Below, piece after piece: positions 22,801 through 27,123 of a DNA stretch of 27,123 nt (position 1 is its first letter; every line of letters begins with the position of its first letter). The notes beneath the pieces are model-generated. The model had not been told where the DNA came from and made no database searches. It saw only the letters and a program-made list of their open reading frames with translations. The stretch is from the NCBI GenBank assembly GCA_015680685.1, contig MNCI01030046.1, positions 528,267 through 555,389 of the forward strand, read 5' to 3'. Source of the stretch: Gnetum montanum (lineage: Eukaryota; Streptophyta; Gnetopsida; Gnetales; Gnetaceae). The translations under genes and the position numbers were made by a program.

Positions 22801-25800
22801 TCATAAACCCTTTGAATAGTTGGCCCCACATTAGGCCTCGTAACCGTTACCCCCAAGGCACGCCACAAGGCCAAAATTAGGCTAGAATGATGTCCATGGC
22901 ATCACCGCCTAAGCACATCTAAAAAATATTTCAGCAAATTAACTTGAGCACCCATCCACATGCACCACAGGAAAGAGAAGTGCAGTTCTTGTAACTTCGA
23001 AATGTTGCCACAAAAGACCGCTCAACCACCTCCACAACTTCAACAGCATCAACTTTAAAACTTGCCCACTCCCCATTTTGGGCACTAGCCCCAGGAAAAC
23101 TATAGTCGCATCCTGCAACCCGTGCCCCCACACAAGAACCACCACAGCATCCATCGGCACCCCCAAAAGCAATGCAATATTATCTTCTATTAGCAAAATT
23201 TGCACCCTCCTAAACAAGGTGTGCTCCCACAACCAATTCGTAAAGCATGATTCGTCTTCCAAGTTTGGCTCCCCTTGCAACAAGGGAAGGAGCTCCGCCC
23301 ACCCAACCCAAGTAATAAGTCCCCATAGCACAAGGTTAGCCTTGTACCCATCACTCGTCGGCTCAAACGCCGATGTGACCCCCATGCTGACCTACGCTTT
23401 GGTCCACAAACGGATACCCTGTGCTAGAATGTGCGCCGATAGCAGCAAAGGCAAGTCCTAGAAAATCCAGCAATTCCACGCCTTCCACAATGTCCACAAA
23501 ATTGCTGCCTCTTTCTTGTTGCCCGTCAAATTCAAACTTGGCCGAAAATTTGCAACCTAAAAAACCCAATGCGTAAAAGTACAATTGGATATAAAGTGAG
23601 CAACTATCTCCCCCACTACCATGTAAAGGGGGCACGTGTCAGGCACATTAACCCCCAATGTAGCAACACCGCACAAACTAGTAAAGCACAGTGCTTTATA
23701 AGCCAAACGAACATCTTAATTTTTTTTAGCAACTTACCTTCTCATAATGCCTTCCAACCACTGACATTTGGGTACTTGTACTTGATGAGTTGTCATGTTG
23801 ATGTACCTAGCAGGTCCCACATAATCATTTTTCAAGCATGCTCACAAATTTTCTGCCAAATATGCTAAGCATCAACTACCGCCTTTCATCTATGATACTT
23901 TCCATCAATTATGCTAACCCATTATGCATGATGATGACACGGTCATAGCAAGTAACGGCCTACCCGCCCTAGTGAGAAAATGGTGCATCCAGTGCTGAAA
24001 ACATTTCTGAAGCCATTGGACAAGACCATGGACAAAAGGAATTGATGGGCATTGTTGTGACCAACTCTTTCACACATTTGAATATTGATAAACCAAGCAA
24101 ATTTCCATTGTCATGCCCTAGCAGTATGGTAGAGCATTTAACTTAAATATACAGTTCTCAAGTTTAATTCTTCCTGCAAACGAGTGGAATCTAATTTAAA
24201 ATTTTCCACAAACTTAACCCCCGTAACTTTGTACCTAACCCTTGGCCAAGCGTTGTTACAGCCATCTGTGAAGCATTGAAGTTAGTTAAAACAGATGTCA
24301 AAGATTGTATTAATAAGCCTGAAAGGACAGCAAACTTAAATTCCTAATAACTTTGTGCCTGACCCTTTCCGAATGCTAGGATGTGTCTTCGTCATGCCCT
24401 AACAGCCATTTATAGCAAGGATCATCATACACAACCATTTATGATGCATCATTATATATGACACAGCATGACCCCACTAGTTTCACGTTACAACCTGGTA
24501 GATATATTCACAGTGCAAAAAAACATAATCCTTAAGTATATTTTCATACAATATAAACAGATTTGAACCTTTGATGTCTCCTATGTACCATTTTTCTATT
24601 TTCTTGCTCAAAATTAAAATCGATTTTTATTTTATTTAAACATGTTCATGGATCCCACCCCTGCCTGCCAGTGCGCTTAAGCCTAAGGACACATGCATGG
24701 GTGATGACACTACCATCATGAGGATAATGCATTATCATAATGGATGCATGCACTCAGTGGGTGAATTTGACAAATGATATACACGTTTAAGGATAATCTG
24801 CTCCTAAATTAAGTGTTAAAATTTCATATAAACATTTAGGCAAATGGGCTCTGACAGCATTGGAATCAGTTGACACAGAGATGTCAGAGCCCAGCTTATG
24901 TGAATCGTGTTCAAAATAGTACTGTGAAGCATAATTTTTAGAAAAATGAATTGATAATTAACTTCATAATGGTGCAACCAAATTTCCAAACGACATTAAA
25001 ATAGCATGAAAACACTAATATCTATGAACCAGATAATCATATACTCTACCATAACATGGATGTCCAATTGGTGCACCGGTTCCATAGTTTTGTCATTCTA
25101 GATAAGATAAGTTTTCACGGCTTAGTGTAAACGGAGCAAAAAGTCCAAAACAATATAAGAATTCTTTGAGTCAGAGGGCTAACTAAATCAAAATTCCATA
25201 CTATCATAGTAATATAACGAACCCATTAATGCTATCATATTTAATTCCTTCATTGGATACCATGGTTGAATACATGGGATATCTCATTTGTTGGAGATAC
25301 AAAGTAATTCAAAGCACATTCTTAAGTTACTGGTTCAGCAAGATTTAACAAAGATATGGTCAAATGCAGAAGGTAATAAAAAATTTTGAAATGCATAAGA
25401 GGCAATCAATTAAACTCAGATATTCACTGTTTGTGAGTTGTACTCTCAATAAGACATTGCATTTTCATCAGCAAACTTGGTTGAAGTTCACATCATCTGA
25501 GAACAGAAAATTCAAAGACTGCAAATATAGATTATGTGGTTCAAGAGATAAAAAATGAGCAACATATTTTTCTTAATTGCCCTTATAAGGGATAAAAATA
25601 TAATATACAAGCAAAGAAATCTATATAATATTCTCTTTTCTTGTTACATCTAAGGTTAATCAAACACTTTGTCGAATTCATATTTAATTTCTGTGTTAAG
25701 TCCATATTTAATTTTCACCCAACAAATGCAATGTCTAACCAGTATATCCTGGAAAGTAATAAGACCTCAATAACGGTTTCGATTTCAAATTTCCCCAACA

Positions 25801-26214
25801 ATACCCTGTCACTCTGTACAAGCCTTTTAATAAACCATCAAAGAGTTACCCCGTGTGTCATTTGTCGAATTTGACCTCTGTACAGCCTACAATTTCCTAG
25901 GCAATAAGTGTAAACATTGATTCCAAATTGCTACACAAATCATAATGAATAATGCATGGGACCTTTTCAATTTCTGAATTGCTTGGCCTAGCGAACGCAT
26001 AACCAATATGAGCATCCATGTGCATGCGCAGGCCTCGCCCAATTCCGGCAGCCAAGAAAACGATTCTCTCCCAAATTAAACATCTGCGACTCAATCCACA
26101 ATGGAAATGGAAACGCAGCATATTAGAACGTTGGAACATTCTTGAATTGCGTTTAGGTGCCAGAAGTTTGCAGTTGGCAAACGAAAATGTTGTGCACAGC
26201 GACACAGCTGCCAT
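7780..26214 (-). CDS. Plastid-targeted SAM-methyltransferase-like protein, exons 1-4 (3' end outside window)
   Basis: Four exons on the minus strand join in frame into about 183 codons: 84 from exon 1, 22 plus a split Glu codon from exon 2, 49 from exon 3 and 27 from exon 4. Phases are 0, 2, 0, 0 and there is no internal stop. The product begins with a Ser/Arg/Phe-rich, acid-poor leader typical of chloroplast transit peptides. It continues with NVDWPEQFPF, PRFVTHIDDPAI, FLDLCSSW and GMGMNEEELKRNP. From memory, these blocks belong to a conserved plant family annotated as SAM-dependent methyltransferase-like, where FLDLCSSW stands in the position of motif I. Catalysis and substrate are unknown to me. 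The C-terminal part of the fold (about 120-130 residues in relatives as I recall) is not found between 1 and 7779, so the gene runs past the window's left end. The intact frame among decayed transposons argues for a functional gene. Confidence 0.85.
7861..7973 (-). other. Intron 3 (113 bp)
   Basis: Donor GTGAGT, acceptor CCAG. A minimal-size plant intron, in strong contrast with its multi-kilobase neighbours. Confidence 0.88.
7974..8121 (-). CDS. Exon 3: motif-I segment (FLDLCSSW)
   Basis: A 148-nt exon: one base that completes the Glu codon from exon 2, then 49 codons. Acceptor TTTGGTAG|G; donor TGG|GTGAGT. It encodes SPDGFFYSTPRFVTHIDDPA, a helical stretch (NALTNFYQSVFPA), then TPGVAFLDLCSSW. 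The last eight residues fill the place of the nucleotide-binding strand-loop of class I methyltransferases, although the usual Gly-rich GxG is replaced by CSSW. I see this in relatives as I remember them, so it is a family trait and not damage. Confidence is high because frame, phase and both splice sites agree. Confidence 0.9.
8122..8744. other. Intron 2 sequence next to exon 3; nothing recognised
   Basis: AT-rich intronic DNA. The part nearest exon 3 holds the branch and pyrimidine tract region of intron 2; no repeat or coding segment was identified. Confidence 0.5.
8745..8845 (+). repeat. Dispersed plant repeat, left inverted copy
   Basis: GTCATCATCATCATCCTAGC followed by TTATCCCAAATACATG, TGGTCGGCTATATGAAT and CATTCACTCTA. 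It is the inverse of 9268-9352. The (ATC)n + CCTAGC + TATCCCAA...TGGTCGGCTA.ATGA pattern resembles a repeat I recall as widespread in plant genomes; I cannot name its family with certainty. Confidence 0.55.
8953..9241 (+). repeat. 89-bp tandem repeat, about 3.2 copies
   Basis: The anchor TTTGGTG recurs at 8953, 9042, 9131 and 9220, exactly 89 bp apart each time. Each unit carries ATGATTTCATgATT or a variant, a TTTGAGT block, a GATGACCATGTG-like block and ends CATGATTTG. Units differ by point changes, so the array is old but has kept its length. A partial unit may precede 8953. Confidence 0.85.
9268..9352 (-). repeat. Dispersed plant repeat, right inverted copy
   Basis: Its reverse complement reads ATCATCATCATCATCCTAGC, then CATATCCCAAC, ATGGGGTTGGCCACATGA and GTCATTCACATCTA, matching 8745-8845 block by block. 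Together the two copies form arms about 420 bp apart around the 89-bp array. Confidence 0.55.
9429..9439. repeat. Target-site duplication of LINE C, left copy
   Basis: TTTCTATCTTT, immediately before the T-run of LINE C's minus-strand poly(A) tail. It is identical to 14303-14313. Confidence 0.75.
9530..9597 (-). pseudogene. LINE C PZ2, N-terminal stub
   Basis: Minus strand reads WLWEGRYPYIVLGINCD and then an ambiguous base (9548) and a jump to tail-like sequence. It matches the start of PZ2 in copies A, B, D and E; the rest of the domain is deleted. Confidence 0.6.
9557..10007 (-). pseudogene. LINE C coiled-coil region
   Basis: The clearest coiled coil in the window. From MAVPDASSW (10007) 88 codons are open, rich in Glu, Ala, Trp and Gln: EELHRVAAEAMTIAHAEERC, EAKWDEAVVHAQAELEMHF and so on. 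It then continues through CAG-to-TAG type stops (EELL, RRECERAE, EEEQDE-like pieces) into DRAHEQSVHQW and PZ2. Heptad-like spacing suggests an oligomerising stalk between PZ1 and PZ2 (inference). Confidence 0.7.
10320..10735 (-). pseudogene. LINE C PZ1 domain
   Basis: Minus strand: VTSTCEPNCVAFQDNVELWG, IVERCGWSNALPQLVGD, LLNDAFYTNW, then TAG, TFFRGVEIILMELAIARCLG, KIILPTTQGLQDLDMFFTRL and SALPPIWARVAKLVDRFFV. Long open stretches remain, so PZ1 can be read almost completely here. It is closest to copy B. I do not recognise the fold. Confidence 0.75.
10890..11135 (-). pseudogene. LINE C zf-RVT domain
   Basis: LPKKIKVFLWLL, RRHGLDIDPTCLLC and HFTFQC, with both Cys of the first pair and the H-x4-C pair intact, in a 99-codon open frame from 11146. 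This is the zinc-binding domain found after the reverse transcriptase in plant L1-like elements. Confidence 0.85.
11225..11690 (-). pseudogene. LINE C reverse-transcriptase thumb remnant (contains N gap)
   Basis: Minus strand reads DSYLGIPL, ILKKIETWIGN, NHFLTRKG and AIDKLIHDFVWSR, then 10 N, then KLHLASWDWIV and GILKFEDELM. The protein similarity to copies A and D resumes right after the Ns with only about three or four residues missing, so the true gap is probably close to 10-15 bases. Confidence 0.75.
11409..11418. other. Run of 10 ambiguous bases
   Basis: Ten N within LINE C. Single N also at 9548 and 22638. Protein similarity on both sides of the run suggests the true missing length is small. 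Confidence 0.95.
11690..12230 (-). pseudogene. LINE C pre-RT linker and RT-core deletion junction
   Basis: Minus strand reads EEIYCQQRSWVRWLREGDR and TKFFFAIVKTR, the conserved linker that precedes the RT fingers, then a degraded stretch, and then directly the thumb sequence GTIRDSYLGIPL near 11690. Fingers, palm, motif A and the YxDD box are all absent. In copy D about 1 kb of RT lies between these points. Confidence 0.75.
12231..12920 (-). pseudogene. LINE C endonuclease
   Basis: N-terminal part near 12820-12870: DEDCDIVCL, TAG, ETKL, TKACHLHWDG (the QETKL catalytic Glu motif with Gln changed to TAG). C-terminal part in a 103-codon frame: FLTSHLLVDLLIENCQFTWS, ILSRIDWVCIS and ERVASDHQSL, with the SDH active-site motif intact. 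Confidence 0.83.
13350..13800 (-). pseudogene. LINE C ORF1 protein (RNA-binding-like domain and zinc knuckle)
   Basis: Minus strand reads RIPWEMWNLDFLKHIVGFFS, DFIAFDKVT and MGFARFCMWRTLSLKDL, then LIKEVVLELL, followed by a knuckle-like YSLCGKNGHHELDC near 13400-13450. It matches ORF1 of copy D segment by segment and resembles the DUF4283-type plus CCHC arrangement of plant LINE ORF1. The first knuckle Cys is Tyr, as expected from a TGC-to-TAC change. Confidence 0.75.
13800..14302 (-). other. LINE C 5' region
   Basis: Gly/Ser/Arg-rich frames such as MGMGRAHGVSGASEVNGGCS (from 14277 on the minus strand) lie where ORF1 would start; they may be 5' UTR or the ORF1 N-terminus. There is no strong similarity to copy D here apart from the Gly-rich character. 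Confidence 0.45.
14303..14313. repeat. Target-site duplication of LINE C, right copy
   Basis: TTTCTATCTTT, identical to 9429-9439. It fixes the 5' end of copy C. Confidence 0.75.
14314..15032. other. AT-rich intron 2 spacer; possible LTR fragment at about 14600-14900
   Basis: Mostly AT-rich. The part with GCCTATTTAAGGG (TATA-like), then GATCAATTGAGCAATAAGAG and a long T/C-rich stretch resembles the R-U5 part of plant LTRs. No TG...CA ends, primer-binding site or second copy could be found, so this is only a suggestion. Confidence 0.25.
15033..15193 (+). repeat. Diverged tandem duplication of about 80 bp at the LINE D target
   Basis: 15033-15112 and 15116-15193 both run AAATGTCATG, TGT(G/A)GTGTT, TATATAAATT and end TTTTTATTTT. 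The second copy ends exactly where LINE D begins. Confidence 0.55.
15180..15193. repeat. Putative target-site duplication of LINE D, left copy
   Basis: TTTTTATTTTATTT just before the element; TTTTTTATTTTTTTATTT follows its end at 21089. The match is good, but the low-complexity T-rich sequence limits its weight. Confidence 0.5.
15282..15900 (+). pseudogene. LINE D ORF1 protein
   Basis: Reads LALTPWRPNVHRNVNLFSRD (about 15490-15550), then LKIPWEIWTVEFLKTLIGFF, REFITFDRF, MAFARFCAWRSL and VEYENL, then the knuckle CTICEKANHQAATY at 15839-15880. This is the plant LINE ORF1 plan: an RRM-like DUF4283-type domain followed by a CX2CX4HX4C knuckle, proposed to bind element RNA. The last knuckle ligand is Tyr (TAT) where Cys (TGT) is expected. 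One frameshift separates the W.PN part from the KIPW part. Confidence 0.8.
16310..16985 (+). pseudogene. LINE D endonuclease
   Basis: Starts with YGQGTPYKRNTLKEIV, then TGA, REDYDMVYLQETKLQSTKYY (QETK catalytic Glu at about 16415). Later LVGDFNQQLHTWERS (16695-16740), LSNRCQGKDHVLYRIDKVW and ASNHCSIICQVG. GDFN is intact; the final SDH has become SNH, as in copy A. Several TAG stops and one or two frameshifts. Confidence 0.83.
17280..18960 (+). pseudogene. LINE D reverse transcriptase
   Basis: Basic linker EWTKWLKEGNRHT at about 17315, then MTSMKPDKALGPNGWPTKFF (17569), INCSRVVLIPK and QFHPIG. Next are motif A FDITKAYDTINWDAL (17967-18015), the RQGDP block near 18150, the catalytic YIDD at 18269-18280 within HYIDDTILFSH, and the thumb with DSYLGLPIYTWRREGTW and FLTRKGRIVLA. 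The pieces fall in three frames, so at least two indels separate them. Confidence 0.87.
19060..19400 (+). pseudogene. LINE D zf-RVT domain
   Basis: GRLPKKIKVFLWLLNHDALL from 19072, C-x2-C at 19180-19191 (CPLC), H-x4-C at 19216-19233 (HFVRQC), then ATVLWSLCKTHNNLVF. All zinc ligands are intact. A TGA (19255, where Trp or Arg is expected) and a TAG interrupt the frame, which otherwise runs straight into PZ1. Confidence 0.82.
19441..19860 (+). pseudogene. LINE D PZ1 domain
   Basis: MFEPSCTMFQVNQVLWGLVE, QVGWVDVLTMLEGETNLIDN, FFQNWAVDSTIYQGV, SLEHLLGVAARGEVILLAKH, GLQDTEGF, then SG, TAG, VPKLALL and LWQDMVELVDRFF. The frame is the same as that of the preceding zf-RVT, so PZ1 was part of the same polyprotein. 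About 135 residues; unrecognised. Confidence 0.78.
19975..20546 (+). pseudogene. LINE D coiled-coil region
   Basis: Opens VVPRPPWPKPLVLYGQWPAK, parallel to VPKPLWPKPRVMYSQ in copy A, then an Ala/Glu/Gln/Lys-rich stretch: ALQQQFEDDLQKVAAKAKEW, WEAKW, EEEFQHQAAQANMWFFEVEL, VQAEQEQQEHD, QEAKQLQRQQDRAHKHN. Ten of eleven in-frame stops are TAG. One base is lost or gained just before PZ2. Confidence 0.68.
20547..20800 (+). pseudogene. LINE D PZ2 domain
   Basis: KCPYVIMVINYNTSWQALCS, HIWRK, VRLHPNGSGDE, KVEAFKEFQ, TAG, AAAFVDTKRHRTILEVIHAQ, ECATCRCIRW. It aligns with PZ2 of copies A, B and E along its whole length, including the final Cys-rich block. No known family recognised. Confidence 0.75.
20801..21088 (+). 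other. LINE D 3' UTR with hairpin and poly-C tracts
   Basis: Holds a perfect 9-bp stem with a 4-nt loop (20867-20888, CATTCCACT/AGTGGAATG), a run of 19 C (20929-20947) and a run of 16 C (20967-20982), then CTTTATTAATAC and CTAAAAAAG at the end. The C runs are prone to assembly error. Confidence 0.6.
21089..21307. other. Short intron 2 spacer between LINE D and exon 2
   Basis: T-rich right copy of the LINE D target, then plain AT-rich intron leading to the exon 2 donor. No other feature seen. Confidence 0.5.
21308..21375 (-). CDS. Exon 2: VLRNVDWPEQFPF segment
   Basis: A 68-nt exon between a good acceptor (TTGCTTGCTGCAG|G) and a consensus donor (A|GTATGT). It encodes 22 codons plus two bases: VLRNVDWPEQFPF, then a Lys/Glu/Asp-rich stretch ending FDRFD, and GA, which joins the first G of exon 3 to make Glu. 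It is too short to stand out as an open reading frame and was found by its protein similarity and splice sites. It starts in phase 0 and ends in phase 2. It lies about 280 bp from the tail of LINE E on one side and about 220 bp from the tail of LINE D on the other, yet is undamaged. Confidence 0.88.
22022..22275 (-). pseudogene. LINE E PZ2 domain
   Basis: Minus strand: YPYVVLDIGHNTSWHALRRH, IRLKGFNLHLDGKGTTHKHA, KKAEAFKSF, TAG, EVAAFVDSEKHWDVLDAIHA, QE, TAG, AFCACTWLPN. Only two stops in about 85 codons. It keeps every block seen in A, B and D although the rest of the element is strongly diverged. Confidence 0.75.
22276..22930 (-). pseudogene. LINE E linker and coiled-coil region
   Basis: Minus strand: AFLVQVAAEVQEAERVV, then LEEAIQEERRRHALAEVITR and DALEDELWEIV, and after a frameshift LQQEAQLCELHKKEEHDRCA, leading to PZ2. 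The upstream part (to 22930) is a Ser/Gly/Asp/Pro-rich linker. One ambiguous base at 22638. It has the same position and composition as in the other copies. Confidence 0.62.
22939..23400 (-). pseudogene. LINE E PZ1 domain
   Basis: A 148-codon open frame from 23385, the longest uninterrupted PZ1 here: MGVTSAFEPTSDGYKANLVL, WGLITWVGWAELLPLLQGEP, NLEDESCFTNW, TLFRRVQILLIEDNIALLLG, GHGLQDATIVFLGLVPKMGS, then GQVLKLMLLKLW. It confirms that the NW block, interrupted by TAG in other copies, is continuous in the ancestral protein. The end of the frame (after about 23030) has probably shifted. Confidence 0.78.
23420..23780 (-). pseudogene. LINE E zf-RVT region
   Basis: Minus strand: LLKKIKMFVWLIKHCALLVC, then a degraded first Cys pair, VAHFISNCTF (H-x4-C kept) and AAILWTLWKAWN, continuing in frame to PZ1 through GIRLWTKA. 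Confidence 0.72.
24116..25962. other. Intron 1 remainder with one strong hairpin
   Basis: AT-rich. A perfect 12-bp stem TGGGCTCTGACA/TGTCAGAGCCCA with a 25-nt loop lies at 24845-24893. I see no coding segment, transposon protein or RNA gene elsewhere in it. Confidence 0.5.
25963..26214 (-). CDS. Exon 1: start codon and chloroplast transit peptide
   Basis: 84 codons from the ATG at 26214. I chose this ATG over the upstream in-frame ATG at 26247 because its context (AAAATGGCA) fits the plant start consensus and gives MAAVSL, a classic transit-peptide opening. Residues 1-45 are rich in Ser, Arg, Phe and Asn with no Asp or Glu. Residues 43-44 are a twin arginine, followed by a short hydrophobic stretch (residues 51-59, IVFLAAGIG); this could mark a membrane or lumen signal, which is inference. 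The exon is ended at Glu-Ile-Glu-Lys/GTCCCA because this gives phase 0, as exon 2 needs, and reads smoothly into VLRNVDWP. The donor is AAG|GT but weak at +3 to +6, so the exact end is uncertain. CpG content is visibly higher here than in the LINE-filled introns. Confidence 0.68.
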
Positions 26215-26295
26215 TTTATCCGAAAAGCAGCAGCAGCATCCAAGCACAGACGACCGTTCAATTCATTTGTTCATTTCCCGTTCTCAAATCGTGAT

Positions 26296-26312
26296 ATTTT
26301 TTATCTTAAAAA
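26296..26312 (-). promoter_or_regulatory. Weak TATA-like element upstream of exon 1
   Basis: Minus strand GATAAAAAATATC about 85-95 bp before the chosen ATG. If used, it would give a short 5' UTR of about 60 nt. The match to the TATA consensus is imperfect. Confidence 0.22.
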
Positions 26313-26330
26313 GAAATGGTTCATCTAATT

Positions 26331-26468
26331 AGCGGGTCAGAAGCTTTAAGTACATCAGGGAAAAGGATTTGAATGAAAGCTTCAACTTCTTGTAAGAACA
26401 ATGAAAGCTTCAACCTCTTCCAAGACTCTTACGTTTTCCCTGATGTACTTAAACGGTTCGGACCCGCT
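26331..26468. repeat. Inverted repeat (MITE-like) upstream of exon 1
   Basis: Arms 26331-26364 and 26434-26468 pair as 8 perfect bases (AGCGGGTC), a 6/7-nt mismatch, then 20 perfect bases (TTTAAGTACATCAGGGAAAA). The 69-nt interior carries a 20-nt direct repeat. No coding capacity and no clear target duplication. Confidence 0.75.
26372..26419 (+). repeat. Direct repeat pair inside the inverted-repeat loop
   Basis: AATGAAAGCTTCAACTTCTT at 26372-26391 and the same with one change (C for T at position 16) at 26400-26419; period 28 bp. Confidence 0.75.
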
Positions 26469-26859
26469 CGTTTTCGATATATGCTGAGGCGTTTGGAACT
26501 TAAAAATATTTGAGTGTAGGTATATTTCAAATGACAGTCACTGATATATTCGAAGAATTACACAGGAATGTACGTATTTATGCTTTGTAGGATTTTGGCA
26601 ACTTATGGCCTACGAGATAGTAAGATAACCACTTTTCATTGGCTATTCTAAGATATTTTAACTAGAATGCTACTAAACAAGGTAAAGGTAAGATAGATTT
26701 CTTTGAAACCTTTGGCTATCCTTGCACTCCATAGATTGCTTATCATCAAATTAAGCTTAAACACTAATTATAAACTCAATAACTTTGATGAAAAAGTATT
26801 TACACCTTAGATGTATAGCTTACATGAAACTTTCATAAAATTTAAGATCTATAATAATG

Positions 26860-26930
26860 AGGTGTTAGCCTAGTGGTAAGACTCTTAACTTGAAAGCTTC
26901 AAGTTATGGATTCAATTTTGGTAGGCAATT
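26860..26930 (+). repeat. tRNA-like SINE head
   Basis: GAGGTGT then TAGCCTAGTGGTAAGA fits a pol III A box (TRGCNNAGTNGG type). The B box is degraded: GGATTCAATTTT instead of GGTTCGANTCC. The two boxes are spaced as in a tRNA. The weak B box and poor acceptor pairing argue against a functional tRNA and for an old tRNA-derived SINE. Confidence 0.42.
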
Positions 26931-26958
26931 GATGAGACGCAGATTGCACAAGCCGCTA

Positions 26959-27000
26959 CGCGATATCGCGGTCCGCCGCCATATCTATAAATAAGAAGCA
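26959..27000 (+). promoter_or_regulatory. Candidate TATA promoter with adjacent GC palindrome
   Basis: Perfect 12-bp palindrome CGCGATATCGCG at 26959-26970, then TATCTATAAATAAGAAG with a consensus TATAAATA at about 26986-26993. Downstream is C/T-rich leader-like sequence with a CTCTGG/CCAGAG hairpin (about 27041-27066). It points away from the methyltransferase-like gene, so it belongs to a divergent neighbour or to a transposon LTR continuing past the window. Confidence 0.4.
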
Positions 27001-27123
27001 GCACTTTCCTCATTTATCATCCTAGGCATAAAGTAGCGAAGCTCTGGCGGATTGATCACCCCAGAGATAAAATATTTTCCATGTGCCCGCAGTAGGAGTC
27101 CCCCAAATGAACGGTTCTTTATT

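Larger units (their letters stand above)
21590..24115 (-). mobile_element. LINE copy E, 5'-truncated and internally deleted
   Basis: Minus-strand element with poly(A) seen as the T-run at about 21589-21600. Its tail on the plus strand reads AAATTTGGGATTATTTGAG, similar to copies B and C. Order from its 5' end: RT thumb pieces (LLGLSIF, HHFLTRAGRPLLAM near 23960-24110), a deletion, YPNVSGWKALWEGK, zf-RVT, PZ1, linker, coiled coil, PZ2, 3' UTR. The left-flank sequence shows no convincing duplication on the right, so the 5' boundary (about 24115) is approximate. Confidence 0.8.
21376..25962 (-). other. Intron 1 of the methyltransferase-like gene (about 4.6 kb)
   Basis: Bounded by the weak AAG|GTCCCA donor and the strong TGCAG|G acceptor. 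It contains LINE E (sense to the gene). The remaining part, about 24116-25962, is AT-rich sequence without a convincing gene. Its only clear structure is a perfect 12-bp stem with a 25-nt loop at 24845-24893. Confidence 0.7.

Noticed and set aside
22469-22831. Overlapping open frames on both strands
   Set aside because: Low-complexity Ser/Pro/Gly linker of LINE E read in several frames; only the minus-strand frame leading to the coiled coil has support.
26018-26332. 104-codon plus-strand open frame
   Set aside because: Exact antisense of exon 1; the minus strand has a transit peptide and joins the other exons.

Overview
This window looks like nuclear DNA of a land plant with large, repeat-filled introns. 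A gymnosperm or another large-genome seed plant is my best guess, but the species cannot be read from the sequence. Almost all of the window is the 5' part of one protein-coding gene on the minus strand, plus the retrotransposons that fill its introns. Nothing bacterial, organellar or CRISPR-like is present.

The host gene is assembled from four exons on the minus strand: exon 1 (26214-25963), exon 2 (21375-21308), exon 3 (8121-7974) and exon 4 (7860-7780). They join in frame into about 183 residues, starting with a likely chloroplast transit peptide. The encoded segments resemble a conserved plant SAM-methyltransferase-like family, with a FLDLCSSW nucleotide-binding-type motif and a following KGYKQEKIVGMGMNEEEL block. 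The C-terminal exons are not in the window. Introns 1, 2 and 4 are about 4.6 kb, 13.2 kb and more than 7.7 kb; intron 3 is only 113 bp.

The introns hold five decayed copies (A-E) of one superfamily of L1-like non-LTR retrotransposons, in alternating orientation. A (+, 1-4471 and 6697 to about 6945) is interrupted by B (-, 4472-6696), which sits between a 13-bp target-site duplication. C (-, 9440-14302) has an 11-bp duplication and has lost its reverse-transcriptase core. D (+, 15194-21088) is essentially full length. E (-, about 21590-24115) is 5'-truncated and internally deleted. The combined layout is ORF1 (RNA-binding-like domain plus CCHC knuckle), then endonuclease, reverse transcriptase and zf-RVT. 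After that come three parts I do not recognise: a globular segment (here PZ1), a Glu/Gln/Ala-rich coiled coil, and a C-terminal domain ending in a Cys-x-Cys motif (here PZ2). No RNase H domain is seen where plant L1 elements often carry one. PZ1 and PZ2 stay recognisable across at least three diverged subfamilies. This unusual C-terminal extension is the most interesting content of the window.

Other structure: an 89-bp tandem array (8953 to about 9241) bracketed by inverted copies of a dispersed repeat; a long inverted repeat just upstream of exon 1 (26331-26468); a tRNA-like SINE head (about 26860-26930); and a TATA-type promoter candidate beside a perfect CGCGATATCGCG palindrome at the right end. 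Ambiguous bases occur at 9548, 22638 and 11409-11418.
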